DNA from: JOPF136 sp963773835
Lineage (GTDB): Bacteria > Acidobacteriota > Terriglobia > Acidiferrales > UBA7541
DNA length: 64,000 nucleotides
Assembly (NCBI GenBank): GCA_963773835.1
Contig: CAVZCQ010000004.1
Location: 558,001 to 622,000, forward strand
Reading direction: 5' to 3'
This document shows, in pieces, positions 50,271-57,738 of the stretch. Each line of letters begins with the position of its first letter. Positions within the stretch are counted from its first letter, which is position 1. The notes below the pieces were generated by a model. That model had not been told where the DNA came from and did no database searches. It worked only from the letters and a program-made list of their open reading frames with translations. The translations under genes were made by a program, and so were the position numbers.

Positions 50271-51905
50271 ATGCCCGCCGCCGCTCAATCCGCCGCACCC
50301 CGCGACGCCGTCATCATTGGCGGCGGCCACAACGCTCTCACCGCTGCCGCCTATCTCGCCGCCGCCGGCCTTCGCGTCCTCCTCCTCGAACGCCGTGAAA
50401 TTCTCGGCGGCTGCTGCGTCACGGAAGAAATTGCCCCCGGCTGCCGCGCCTCCACCACTTCCTACATCGCCAGCATGTTGCGTCCTGAAGTCATCCACGA
50501 ACTCGGCCTCGCCGCGCACGGCCTGAGCATGGTTCCCTGCAATCCTGCCCTCGTCGTTCCCTTCCCCGACGGCAGCGCGCTGCCCTGGTGGACCGATCCC
50601 GCCCGCGCCGCCCGCGACCTCGAGCAGCTCTCACCCCGCGACGCCCGCCAATTCTTCCGCATCGACGACGAGTTGAAACGCCTGGCCCGCTACCTCGAAC
50701 CGTTCTTCCTCCAGCCCCCTCCCGACTTCTCCCGCGGCGGCCTTCGCGGCGACGTGGACCGCCTCCGCCTCGGCCACCATTTCCGTAAGATCACCGACAC
50801 GGAAGTCGCGCGCCTCGTCGAACTCCTCACCGGAAGCCTCGGCGATTTCCTCCAGCGCAATTTCGAAAACGAAAAGATCCGCACTCTGCTGCTCGCCAAC
50901 AGTCTCTATGGAAAGCACGGCGGCCCCTGGCAGCCCGGCTCCTCCCTCGGAATGCTCTTCCATCTCCTCCGCGGCGGACTCAAAGAAGTCCAGGGTTTCT
51001 ACGGCCACGTCATCGGCGGCATGGGCGCCATCTCCCAGTCGCTCGCCGCCGCGGCCATGAAAGCCGGCGCCGAACTGCGCACCTCCTCTCCCGTCGCCTC
51101 CATCGACGTCCGCAATGGCCGCGCTCGCGGCGTCGTCCTCGAAGATGGCACGGAAATCCCCGCCCGCGTCGTCCTTTCCGGCGCCGACCCCAAACGTACT
51201 TTCCTCCATCTGCTCGAAGCTCGCGAACTCCCCGAAGATTTTCGCCGCTCCATCCGCGCGATCCGCATGGACGGCCCCTGTGCCAAGGTCAACCTGGTCC
51301 TCGCCGAGGAGCCCCGCGTTCGCGGCATTCCCGACCACTGGAGCCCCAGCCAGCGCTCCATCTTCACGCTCGTTCCCTCGCTCGAATTTGCCGAGCGTTC
51401 CTATGACGCCGCCAAATGGGGAAAAATTCCCGCCGAGCTCTGGATCGATTGTGTCATCGCCTCCAACGTGGACCCCACCCTGGCCCCCGCCGGCCGCCAT
51501 GTCATGACCTGCTTCGTCCAGTTCGTCCCCTACCGCCTCGCAGAGTCGAACTGGGACGCGGAACGCGATCGTCTCGGCGACTCCGTCGTCCGCGCCATCG
51601 CCGAATACGCCCCCAATGTTTCCCGCTCCATTGTCGCCCGCCACGTCCTCACTCCCCTGGACCTCGAGCGCACCTACGGCCTGACCGAAGGCAACATCTT
51701 CCACGGCGACCTATCGCTCGATCAGCTCTTCTTCATGCGCCCCGTTCCCGGCTGGTCGCAGTACCGCACGCCCATTGACGGACTCTACCTCTGCGGCGCC
51801 GGCGCTCATCCCGGTGGCGGCGTCACCGGCGCCCCGGGACGCAATGCCGCCCACCAGGTCCTCCGCGATTGGAAGCTCGGCCGCCTTCGCCTCGCCCGCC
51901 CCTGA
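50271..51905 (+). CDS. PYROXD2 / phytoene-dehydrogenase-like FAD oxidoreductase
   Basis: 544 residues from the ATG at 50271. N-terminal FAD motif DAVIIGGGHNALTAAAYLAA, the conserved RVLLLERREILGGCC, then the family marks ASTTSYIASMLRPEVI and GPWQPGSSLGMLFHLL. C-terminal FAD contact GLYLCGAGAHPGGGVTGAPG is diagnostic of the COG1233/PYROXD2 group, which is related to carotenoid desaturases. The substrate is unknown. It is divergent from the 2-hydroxyacid dehydrogenase and followed by the methyltransferase, with its own promoter; coordinated function is not evident. Confidence 0.9.
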   Translation: MPAAAQSAAPRDAVIIGGGHNALTAAAYLAAAGLRVLLLERREILGGCCVTEEIAPGCRASTTSYIASMLRPEVIHELGLAAHGLSMVPCNPALVVPFPDGSALPWWTDPARAARDLEQLSPRDARQFFRIDDELKRLARYLEPFFLQPPPDFSRGGLRGDVDRLRLGHHFRKITDTEVARLVELLTGSLGDFLQRNFENEKIRTLLLANSLYGKHGGPWQPGSSLGMLFHLLRGGLKEVQGFYGHVIGGMGAISQSLAAAAMKAGAELRTSSPVASIDVRNGRARGVVLEDGTEIPARVVLSGADPKRTFLHLLEARELPEDFRRSIRAIRMDGPCAKVNLVLAEEPRVRGIPDHWSPSQRSIFTLVPSLEFAERSYDAAKWGKIPAELWIDCVIASNVDPTLAPAGRHVMTCFVQFVPYRLAESNWDAERDRLGDSVVRAIAEYAPNVSRSIVARHVLTPLDLERTYGLTEGNIFHGDLSLDQLFFMRPVPGWSQYRTPIDGLYLCGAGAHPGGGVTGAPGRNAAHQVLRDWKLGRLRLARP

Positions 51906-51945
51906 CCAACCCGCCTCCCCAACCGCCAGGCTTACCTCACGACAA

Positions 51946-51974
51946 TTGACCGCGGGCCCAAAGTGCGCGATACA
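51946..51974 (+). promoter_or_regulatory. Sigma-70-type promoter of the homocysteine S-methyltransferase-like gene
   Basis: TTGACC (51946-51951) and GATACA (51969-51974), 17 bases apart. Leader of about 70 bases, with a small hairpin GCCGG-TTCTTT-CCGGC followed by T-rich sequence (51983-52020) that could attenuate. No known riboswitch motif recognised. Confidence 0.6.
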
Positions 51975-52053
51975 CTTTCACTGAGCCGGTTCTTTCCGGC
52001 CTCCTGGTTTTTCCCGGTTTTTCGAATTTCGCCTTTCTCCTGAGGACTGCCGA

Positions 52054-53037
52054 ATGAATCAAGGAATCCTGGATCGTCTGGCAGCGGGCGCCGTCCTCGG
52101 CGACGGCGGCTACCTGCTCGAACTCGAGCAGCGCGGCTGGGTCCGCGCCGGTCCCTTCACCCCGGAGGTCGCGCTCAACCGTCCCGAAGCGCTCCACGAG
52201 CTCCACGTCGAATTCCGCGAAGCCGGCGCCGAGGTCCTCCAGGCCCTCACCTTTTACGCCAGCCGCGACAAGCTCGCCACTGTTGGCCTCGCCGACCGCC
52301 TCGAGGAGCTGAACCGTGCCGCCATCCGAATCGCCAAACTCGCCGCAGCAGGCCGCTGCCTCGTCGCCGGCAATCTCTCCCTCACCTGGATGTACGAGCC
52401 TAGAGATCCCGCTTCGCCCGACCGCGTCCGCCGTCTCTTCGACGAGCAGCTCGCCGTCATGACCGGCGAAGGCGTTGATTTCATCATCGCGGAGACCTTC
52501 TCCTGGACCGGCGAAGCCCTGCTCGCCGCCGAGCGCATCCGTGCCGCCCGCCTTCCCGCCATGGTCACTCTCTGTTTTGAAAATACCGACACCACGCCCG
52601 AGGGCCACACTCCCGGCGAAGCCGCCCGCCGCCTCGCCGATGCCGGCGCCCACGTCGTCGGCATCAACTGCCTCCGCAATCCCGAAAACACTCTCCCTCT
52701 CGTCCGTCAGATGCGCGAATCTGTCCGCGCCTACGTCGCCGCTCAGCCCGCCGCCTACCGCACTCCTCCCGGCAAACCCGATTTCACCAGCCTCCCCGAA
52801 TTCCCCCAAGGCCTCGAACCCCTCCAGCTCTCCCGCCAGGCCATGGCCGACTACGCCGTCGCTGCTCGCGACATGGGCGTCAATTACATCGGCGCCTGCT
52901 GCGGCGCCTCTCCCGCCCACATCCGGGCCATGGCCGAAGCCCTCGGCAAACGTGCCCCCGACACGCGCGTCTGGAAAAAAGGGGGCGCCCGCCCCATGTC
53001 CGCCTACGAATATTACGGCCACGAAGACAAATGCTGA
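52054..53037 (+). CDS. Homocysteine S-methyltransferase family protein (betaine-homocysteine methyltransferase-like)
   Basis: 327 residues. TIM-barrel zinc methyltransferase. VLGDGGYLLELEQRGWVRAG at the start and QALTFYASRDKLATVG are family segments. Zinc ligands are the Cys of VVGINCLRN and the pair in YIGACCGASPAHIRAMAEAL, all present. The methyl donor (betaine, S-methylmethionine or other) cannot be told. The similarity to BHMT comes from length and the C-terminal extension KRAPDTRVWKKGG. The gene has its own promoter. A cluster of dispersed repeats follows. Confidence 0.9.
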   Translation: MNQGILDRLAAGAVLGDGGYLLELEQRGWVRAGPFTPEVALNRPEALHELHVEFREAGAEVLQALTFYASRDKLATVGLADRLEELNRAAIRIAKLAAAGRCLVAGNLSLTWMYEPRDPASPDRVRRLFDEQLAVMTGEGVDFIIAETFSWTGEALLAAERIRAARLPAMVTLCFENTDTTPEGHTPGEAARRLADAGAHVVGINCLRNPENTLPLVRQMRESVRAYVAAQPAAYRTPPGKPDFTSLPEFPQGLEPLQLSRQAMADYAVAARDMGVNYIGACCGASPAHIRAMAEALGKRAPDTRVWKKGGARPMSAYEYYGHEDKC

Positions 53038-53056
53038 TGTGTCCTAGCCTCCCCAG

Positions 53057-53088
53057 TGGCGCAGCCACTCCTGGCTGCGCTCCTCTCT
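53057..53088 (+). repeat. GTGGCGCAGC palindromic repeat, intergenic copy
   Basis: Arms GCGCAGCCA (53059-53067) and TGGCTGCGC (53072-53080) around CTCC. The 32-base element differs from the one at 30737-30768 at four positions, two of them a compensating pair. Confidence 0.7.
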
Positions 53089-53145
53089 CGCCAGCTCTCC
53101 TGGTCACCCCTCGCCTGCGTGCGCGCTCCCGCCACCGCCGTCTTT

Positions 53146-53173
53146 CGTTTTTCGATTTTCGTTTTTCGATTTT
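53146..53173 (+). repeat. Two tandem copies of a 14-base unit CGTTTTTCGATTTT
   Basis: Units 53146-53159 and 53160-53173 are identical. They lie between genes, in a zone of several repeats (53040-53930). A loosely similar T-rich stretch is before 52054. Confidence 0.75.
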
Positions 53174-53251
53174 CCTTCTTCGTTCTCGGGTTCTCGTTCT
53201 CACCGAATTTCGAGTCTCGGGTATCGCCTGTCTTCAAAGGAGGGCTCACGC

Positions 53252-53722
53252 ATGCCCACATCCACCCCCGCCATCCGCATCATTCATGCCAGGCCGGAAA
53301 ATCTGGATGAAGCCGTCCTTCTCTTCGATGCCTACCGCCAGTTCTACAAAAAGCCCTACGACCTCGGCGCCGCCCGCCGCTTTCTCGCCGCGCGCCTGGC
53401 AAAACGCGACTCCGTCTTGTATCTCGGCTTCGCACCCGCCTCGAGCGAGCGCGCCTCCGGCTTCGTCCATCTCTATCCTTCTTTCGACTCGCTCGCCATG
53501 AAGCCTCTCTGGATCCTCTACGACCTCTACGTCGCACCCGATTCCCGCCGCCACGGCCTCGCCCGCGCCCTCATGGATCGCGCCGCACTCCTCGCTCGCG
53601 ATTCCGGCGCCTCCTGCGTCATCCTCGAAACCGCCAAAGACAATCTCCCCGCCCAATCCCTCTACGAACAGCTCGGCTACCACCGCGACGACCTCTTCCA
53701 CCGCTACTCCCTGCCCCTCTAA
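53252..53722 (+). CDS. GNAT-family N-acetyltransferase
   Basis: 156 residues, preceded by AAAGGAGGG. The acetyl-CoA site is WILYDLYVAPDSRRHGLARA (R-x-x-G-L/A motif) followed by the helix LMDRAALLARDSGASCVILE; the C-terminus TAKDNLPAQSLYEQLGYHRD closes the fold. It belongs to the group acting on small molecules or protein N-termini; the substrate is unknown. No neighbour suggests one. Confidence 0.92.
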   Translation: MPTSTPAIRIIHARPENLDEAVLLFDAYRQFYKKPYDLGAARRFLAARLAKRDSVLYLGFAPASSERASGFVHLYPSFDSLAMKPLWILYDLYVAPDSRRHGLARALMDRAALLARDSGASCVILETAKDNLPAQSLYEQLGYHRDDLFHRYSLPL

Positions 53723-53743
53723 CCCCATGCCGCGTTCTCCCCA

Positions 53744-53782
53744 CTGTCATCCCGAGTCCGCTCCCGCGGACGAGGGATCTGC
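53744..53782 (+). repeat. TGTCATCCCGAG-type dispersed element with hairpin
   Basis: Contains CTGTCATCCCGAG, the stem GTCCGC-TCCC-GCGGAC (53756-53771) and GAGGGATCTGC. Related to 7159-7186. Confidence 0.55.
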
Positions 53783-53799
53783 TTTTCTCCCCTCCGTCA

Positions 53800-53845
53800 T
53801 CTCTCTGCGCCCCTCTGCGTTCTCTGCGCCTCTGCGTCATCTTCT
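53800..53845 (+). repeat. CTCTGCG tandem-like repeat, intergenic copy
   Basis: Units CTCTGCG recur (CTCTGCGCCC, CTCTGCGTT, CTCTGCGC, CTCTGCGTC). A related sequence is in frame within mfd at 25503-25556. Confidence 0.6.
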
Positions 53846-53861
53846 CCCCTCCTGCTCGCCA

Positions 53862-53882
53862 CTAGTCACTCGCCACTCGCCA
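53862..53882 (+). repeat. Heptamer array CTAGTCA-CTCGCCA-CTCGCCA
   Basis: Three tandem heptamers related to the CCAGTCA arrays at 50197 and 56510. Confidence 0.5.
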
Positions 53883-53926
53883 CTTCGTCAATCAGCCGCC
53901 AGCTGTTCTGTCTCCTCGGATCCCAT

Positions 53927-55339
53927 ATGAGCTCCGAACCCACTGCTCCAAAAAGAGTCCTCGGCCTTCGCGACCTCGTCCTCTATTACCTCGTCACCGG
54001 CATCAGCCTCCGTTGGATTTCCTTCGCCGCCGCCGCCGGCCCTTCCGTCATGCTCGTCTGGATCGGCGCCTGGCTCGCTTTCGCTCTTCCGTTGATTCTC
54101 TCCGTCCTCCAACTCTCTTCGCGTTACCCTCAGGAAGGCGGCCTGTACCTCTGGAGCAAGCTGGCCTTCGGCGAATTCGGCGGTTTCATGGCCGGATGGA
54201 CCTACTGGACCAGCAATCTCCCCTATTTCCCCACCGTCCTCTATTTCGCCGCCGGCAGCGCCCTCTACCTCGGCGGAGGAACTGCCGCAATCGCTCACAC
54301 CAATCCCGCCTTTTTCATCGCCTTTTCGCTCGCCGCTTTGCTCCTCATCACCCTGCTCAATATCCGCGGCCTCGAGGCTGGCACCTGGATCAACAATCTT
54401 GGCGCCGCCGGCATGTGGGTGCCCATCCTCGTTCTCGTCGCCATCGCTGCCGCGGCCTTCCACCGTTTCGGCTCCGCCACTCCTTTCGCCGGCGCCGCTC
54501 TCCTCCCCAAAGCCAGCCTGCAAAACGCCATTTTCTGGAGCGCCATCGCCTTCGCTCTCTGCGGTTGCGAAGCCGCATCTTTCATGGGTGACGAAATCGA
54601 AAATCCCCGCCGCAACGTACCCCGCGCCCTTCTCACCGGCAGCCTGCTGAGCACTTTCGGTTACATGATCGGCACCGCCGCCATCCTCGTCCTTCTGCCC
54701 CACGGCGTCGTGGACAGCCTGTTAGGCATGCTCCAGGCCGTCGCCACAGGCGCGCAGCGTTTGCACCTTGCCGGCGTCCTCCCCGCCGTCGCTCTGCTCA
54801 TTCTGGCCAGCAACGTGGGCGCTGCCAGCGCCTACCTCGCCGCCTGTTCCCGCGTCCCTTTCGTTGCCGGACTCGACCGCTACCTCCCTCCCGCTTTCGC
54901 ACGCCTCCACACCCGCTGGGCCACGCCTCACGTCTCTCTCTGGACGCAATTCATTGCCGCCGCGGTCTTCGTTTTTCTCGGCCAGGCTGGCACCAGCGTT
55001 CAGGGCGCCTACAACGTCCTCGTCAGCATGACCGTCATCACCACTTTCATTCCCTATCTCTTCCTGTTCGCCGCCATGGTCCGCCTGGCCCCGAGCATCG
55101 CCGCCTCCGCCGAGCCCGCGCTCTTCCGCATCCCTGGCGGCCCGCTCGTCTCTTCCGCCTTCGCCGTTCTCGGATTCGCCACCACGCTCGCCTGCATCGT
55201 CCTCTCTCTCGTCCCGCCCGCCGACGAACCCAATAAACCACTGGCCGTCCTCAAAATCGCCGGCCTCACTCTTCTCCTCCTCGCCGCCGGCGTCGCCGCC
55301 TATGCCAACGGTGCCCGCCGCGCCCACAGCGAGCTGTAG
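53927..55339 (+). CDS. Amino acid/polyamine permease (APC superfamily)
   Basis: 470 residues with about twelve hydrophobic segments. Helix 1 region LGLRDLVLYYLVTGISLRWI, then SRYPQEGGLYLWSKLAFGEF, where P-E-G-G-L-Y is a family mark, and FALCGCEAASFMGDEIENPR with the conserved G-x-E and N-P segment in helix 6. Substrate not determined; by layout it is likely an amino acid or polyamine importer. The TAG stop is the first part of an inverted repeat. Confidence 0.92.
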   Translation: MSSEPTAPKRVLGLRDLVLYYLVTGISLRWISFAAAAGPSVMLVWIGAWLAFALPLILSVLQLSSRYPQEGGLYLWSKLAFGEFGGFMAGWTYWTSNLPYFPTVLYFAAGSALYLGGGTAAIAHTNPAFFIAFSLAALLLITLLNIRGLEAGTWINNLGAAGMWVPILVLVAIAAAAFHRFGSATPFAGAALLPKASLQNAIFWSAIAFALCGCEAASFMGDEIENPRRNVPRALLTGSLLSTFGYMIGTAAILVLLPHGVVDSLLGMLQAVATGAQRLHLAGVLPAVALLILASNVGAASAYLAACSRVPFVAGLDRYLPPAFARLHTRWATPHVSLWTQFIAAAVFVFLGQAGTSVQGAYNVLVSMTVITTFIPYLFLFAAMVRLAPSIAASAEPALFRIPGGPLVSSAFAVLGFATTLACIVLSLVPPADEPNKPLAVLKIAGLTLLLLAAGVAAYANGARRAHSEL

Positions 55340-55393
55340 CTCAGGTCCCGCAGTTGGCCGGCGCTTTATGCCGGACAACGGCTGACCTGAGGC
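55336..55393 (+). repeat. Nested inverted repeat starting at the APC permease stop codon
   Basis: Outer arms CTCAGGT (55340-55346) and ACCTGAG (55385-55391). Inner arms TTGGCCGGC and GCCGGACAA (one mismatch) around a short loop. The TAG stop at 55337-55339 precedes the outer arm directly. Could terminate transcription. Confidence 0.6.
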
Positions 55394-55445
55394 TTTCCAT
55401 CCGCCCAAAACTCCCGCCGCGCCTTCTGCGCATTTTGCTGGTACG

Positions 55446-56405
55446 ATGATGCCGCTGCCTGGAGCCCGCGTCCCAGCTTCAGCTCCATCCCGGGCCCTCG
55501 GCCGTACGGAGACATTCGCCGCGATGACGCTCGAACGCCTGCGCAGGAGCGACCGCATCTCCATTTCCATCCCCGTGGAGATTTTCGGCGCCGATTTTAC
55601 CGGCGAACATTTCGTCGAGCAGTGCAAGACCGTGGTCGTCAGCCGCCACGGCGCCACTATCATCGTTTCCCGCAAGCTCGCCGCCGACCTCGAACTCATC
55701 CTCAAACGTCCCGGCACCAAGAAGGAAGCTCTCGTCCGCGTCATCGGCCAGATCGGCGGCCAGCACGAAGGCTACGTGTATGGCCTCGCCTTGATGGACA
55801 CCAACGTCAACCTTTGGAATATCTATTTCCCCGAGCTCTCCGAGTCTCAGAGCGCCGTCGGCCGCGCTTTGCTCGAATGCTCCCGCTGCAAAAATCGCGA
55901 AATCGTTTACATGAATGAAGTCGAAGCCGAAGTGTACGAGGCAAACCTCGCCCTCCAGCGCAATTGCGGCGCCTGCGGAAATTCTTCTGTCTGGAAATCA
56001 GTCCCGGGAGAACTGATCGAAGATCATCCCGTCCCGCAGCCCGCTGCGGGCCACACCCAATCCCCGAGCGAACCCGGCGGCGATGGCGACGGCGCCAGCG
56101 CCGCCCACGCCGAGCCGCCCCCCGCTGTGGTCAGCCGCAGAAAAGACCTGCGCATCAAGTCCAACATGCCCGCCTGCATCCGCCAGCCCGGCTTCGACGA
56201 AGAAGTCGTCAGTTGCGACGACATTTCCCGCGGCGGCCTGGCCTTCCGCAGCGCCAAGCGCTATTTCCTCGGCTCGCGCATCGAGGTGGCCAATCCCTAC
56301 GCCGCCGGCGCCGCCAATATTTTCGTTCCCGCCCGCATCGTCTTCACTCAGGAACTGCCAAAGGAAGGCCTCTACAAGTACGGCGTCTCCTATCTGAAAA
56401 AATAA
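55446..56405 (+). CDS. Two PilZ-like domains joined by a Cys4 knuckle
   Basis: 319 residues (ATG at 55446 or 55449). Residues 30-130 form a first PilZ-like barrel (LRRSDRISISIPVEIFGADF). Residues 145-180 contain CSRCKNRE and CGACGNS, two CxxC pairs that should bind one zinc. A Pro/Gly/Ser linker follows (190-225). Residues 230-319 are a second PilZ-like unit: RRKDLRIKSNMPACIRQPGF, then SCDDISRGGLAFRSAKRYFL with the motif S-R-G-G. The C-terminal domain has the R-x3-R and S-x-G-G needed for c-di-GMP; the first looks degenerate. Role unknown; a c-di-GMP effector is likely. Confidence 0.82.
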   Translation: MMPLPGARVPASAPSRALGRTETFAAMTLERLRRSDRISISIPVEIFGADFTGEHFVEQCKTVVVSRHGATIIVSRKLAADLELILKRPGTKKEALVRVIGQIGGQHEGYVYGLALMDTNVNLWNIYFPELSESQSAVGRALLECSRCKNREIVYMNEVEAEVYEANLALQRNCGACGNSSVWKSVPGELIEDHPVPQPAAGHTQSPSEPGGDGDGASAAHAEPPPAVVSRRKDLRIKSNMPACIRQPGFDEEVVSCDDISRGGLAFRSAKRYFLGSRIEVANPYAAGAANIFVPARIVFTQELPKEGLYKYGVSYLKK

Positions 56406-56509
56406 TTCCGCAGCGCCACGTGTTTCTCGTGGCTTCCAATTGTCACGTCACGCGTGTCTCGCGTCCCTCGACGTACACTCCCACCGCACCGGCAAGGGTC
56501 TTCTCCCCA

Positions 56510-56537
56510 CCAGTCACTAATCGCCAGTCACCAGTCA
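56510..56537 (+). repeat. Heptamer array with CCAGTCA units before tRNA-Leu
   Basis: CCAGTCA, CTAATCG, CCAGTCA, CCAGTCA, preceded by TCTCCCCA as at 50197. It lies nine bases past the tRNA 3' end. Confidence 0.7.
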
Positions 56538-56545
56538 CTGTTTTT

Positions 56546-56631
56546 TGGTGCCGGAGGAGGGAGTCGAACCCACACGGCCTTGCGGCCAACGGATTTTGAG
56601 TCCGCCGCGTCTGCCATTCCGCCACTCCGGC
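56546..56631 (-). tRNA. tRNA-Leu (anticodon CAA)
   Basis: Class II tRNA with a long variable arm. 5' end G at 56631 (GCCGGAGTGGCGG...). Anticodon loop C-T-CAA-A-A closed by stem GCGGA/TCCGT. Variable-arm stem GGCC/GGCC. T-loop GGTTCGACTCC. Acceptor GCCGGAG pairs with CTCCGGC, discriminator A, and CCA is encoded (56546-56548). Reads UUG. Confidence 0.97.
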
Positions 56632-56642
56632 TTACTCTTCCA

Positions 56643-56671
56643 AGAATATCTGCGCCACGCCTGCACTGCAA
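56643..56671 (-). promoter_or_regulatory. Promoter of tRNA-Leu
   Basis: On the minus strand TTGCAG (56671-56666) and TATTCT (56648-56643), 17 bases apart. Start expected near 56636, about five bases before the mature 5' end. Confidence 0.7.
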
Positions 56672-56702
56672 GATTGGATCCCGCATCGAGTGGCGATCGC
56701 GT

Positions 56703-56743
56703 CGTAGGGGCATCCCGCATGCCCGGGATTGTGGCCCAGGGGC
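56703..56743 (+). repeat. GTAGGGGC-type repeat, imperfect palindrome
   Basis: Begins GTAGGGGCATCCCGCATG and ends GGCCCAGGGGC, with the small stem ATCCCG/CGGGAT. Family of 13738 and 59581. Confidence 0.45.
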
Positions 56744-56850
56744 GCCGCTCCGTCTTCCCGGGAAATTCCGGTTCTTCCACTGCTTTTCCCCTCATCGGAT
56801 TACTATTCCCTCCCCGGCATCTCTTCATCCCGGGTATCCAGGAGGCTGCC

Positions 56851-57624
56851 TTGAAAGGTAAAGTCGCCATCGTCACCGGCGCCGCCAGCGGCATCGGCTT
56901 CGCCATCGCCACAGCCTTCGCCCAGGCCGGGGCCCACTGTGTGCTCGCCGATATCGACCCCGCCGCCGGCGATCGCGCCCGCGCCGAACTCGAAAAGCTC
57001 GGCCCGCAGTGCTCCTTCGTCGCCACCAACATTTCCCAATCTGCGGAAGTTCGCCGTCTGGTCGATACGGCGGTGGGAACATTCCGGCGGCTGGATATCC
57101 TCGTCAACAACGCCGGACTGCAATATATCGCCCCGGTTGTGGACTTCCCGGAAGACCGCTGGGACTACCTCATCGGCGTTCTGCTTACCGGCACTTTCCT
57201 GTGCTGCAAGTATTCCCTGCCCCATATGATCCGGCAGAAATGGGGCCGCATCGTCAACATCGCCTCATTGCACGGCAAGGTCGCCTCGCCCTTCAAAGTC
57301 GCTTACATCTCCGCCAAGCACGGCGTCCTGGGTCTCACCAAAGTCGTCGCCCTGGAAGTCGCCGAGCACAACATCACCGCCAACGCCATCTGCCCCGCGT
57401 ACGTCCGCACCCCTCTCGTCGAGAAGCAAATCGAGGAGCAGGCTCGCCGCCACAATCTCCCCGCTGCCGAAGTCGTCAGCAAGATCATGCTCGAGCCCGC
57501 CGCCATCCGCCGCCTGCTCGAACCCAGCGAAGTCGCCTCCCTCGCCCTCTACCTTTGTTCCGACGCCGCCGCAGGCATCACCGGCGCGGCCCTCGATATC
57601 GATCTCGGCTGGACCGCCCGGTAG
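56851..57624 (+). CDS. bdhA: 3-hydroxybutyrate dehydrogenase (short-chain dehydrogenase)
   Basis: 257 residues from a TTG at 56851, with GGAGG five bases upstream; no in-frame ATG is as good. SDR motifs: VAIVTGAASGIGFAIATAFA, LVNNAG, ASLHGKVASPFKVAYISAKH with Ser and Y-x-x-x-K, then NITANAICPAYVRTPLVEKQ. The run HGKVASPFK-AY-SAKHG is very typical of 3-hydroxybutyrate dehydrogenases, which link polyhydroxybutyrate or ketone-body use to acetoacetate. No phaC or acetoacetyl-CoA gene is near. Confidence 0.88.
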   Translation: MKGKVAIVTGAASGIGFAIATAFAQAGAHCVLADIDPAAGDRARAELEKLGPQCSFVATNISQSAEVRRLVDTAVGTFRRLDILVNNAGLQYIAPVVDFPEDRWDYLIGVLLTGTFLCCKYSLPHMIRQKWGRIVNIASLHGKVASPFKVAYISAKHGVLGLTKVVALEVAEHNITANAICPAYVRTPLVEKQIEEQARRHNLPAAEVVSKIMLEPAAIRRLLEPSEVASLALYLCSDAAAGITGAALDIDLGWTAR

Positions 57625-57738
57625 CTCACCATTTCCATCGCGCTTCCGCAGTTGCATAGAAAGCGAAGCGGGAGGCAAGTGCATCCGGCGCCTGCCTCCT
57701 GCTTCGAGGTTATGCCTTCAATTTTCCAGCCGCTCGAT

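Noticed and set aside
51975..52053. SAM or SAH riboswitch in front of the methyltransferase gene
   Set aside because: I see a small hairpin and T-rich sequence but none of the conserved riboswitch core sequences.
53040..53251. Small gene between the methyltransferase and GNAT genes
   Set aside because: The frames are short and consist of repeat sequence and T-rich units.
56546..56631. tRNA-associated integration site (att) with mobile element
   Set aside because: No integrase or second copy of the tRNA 3' end was found in the window.
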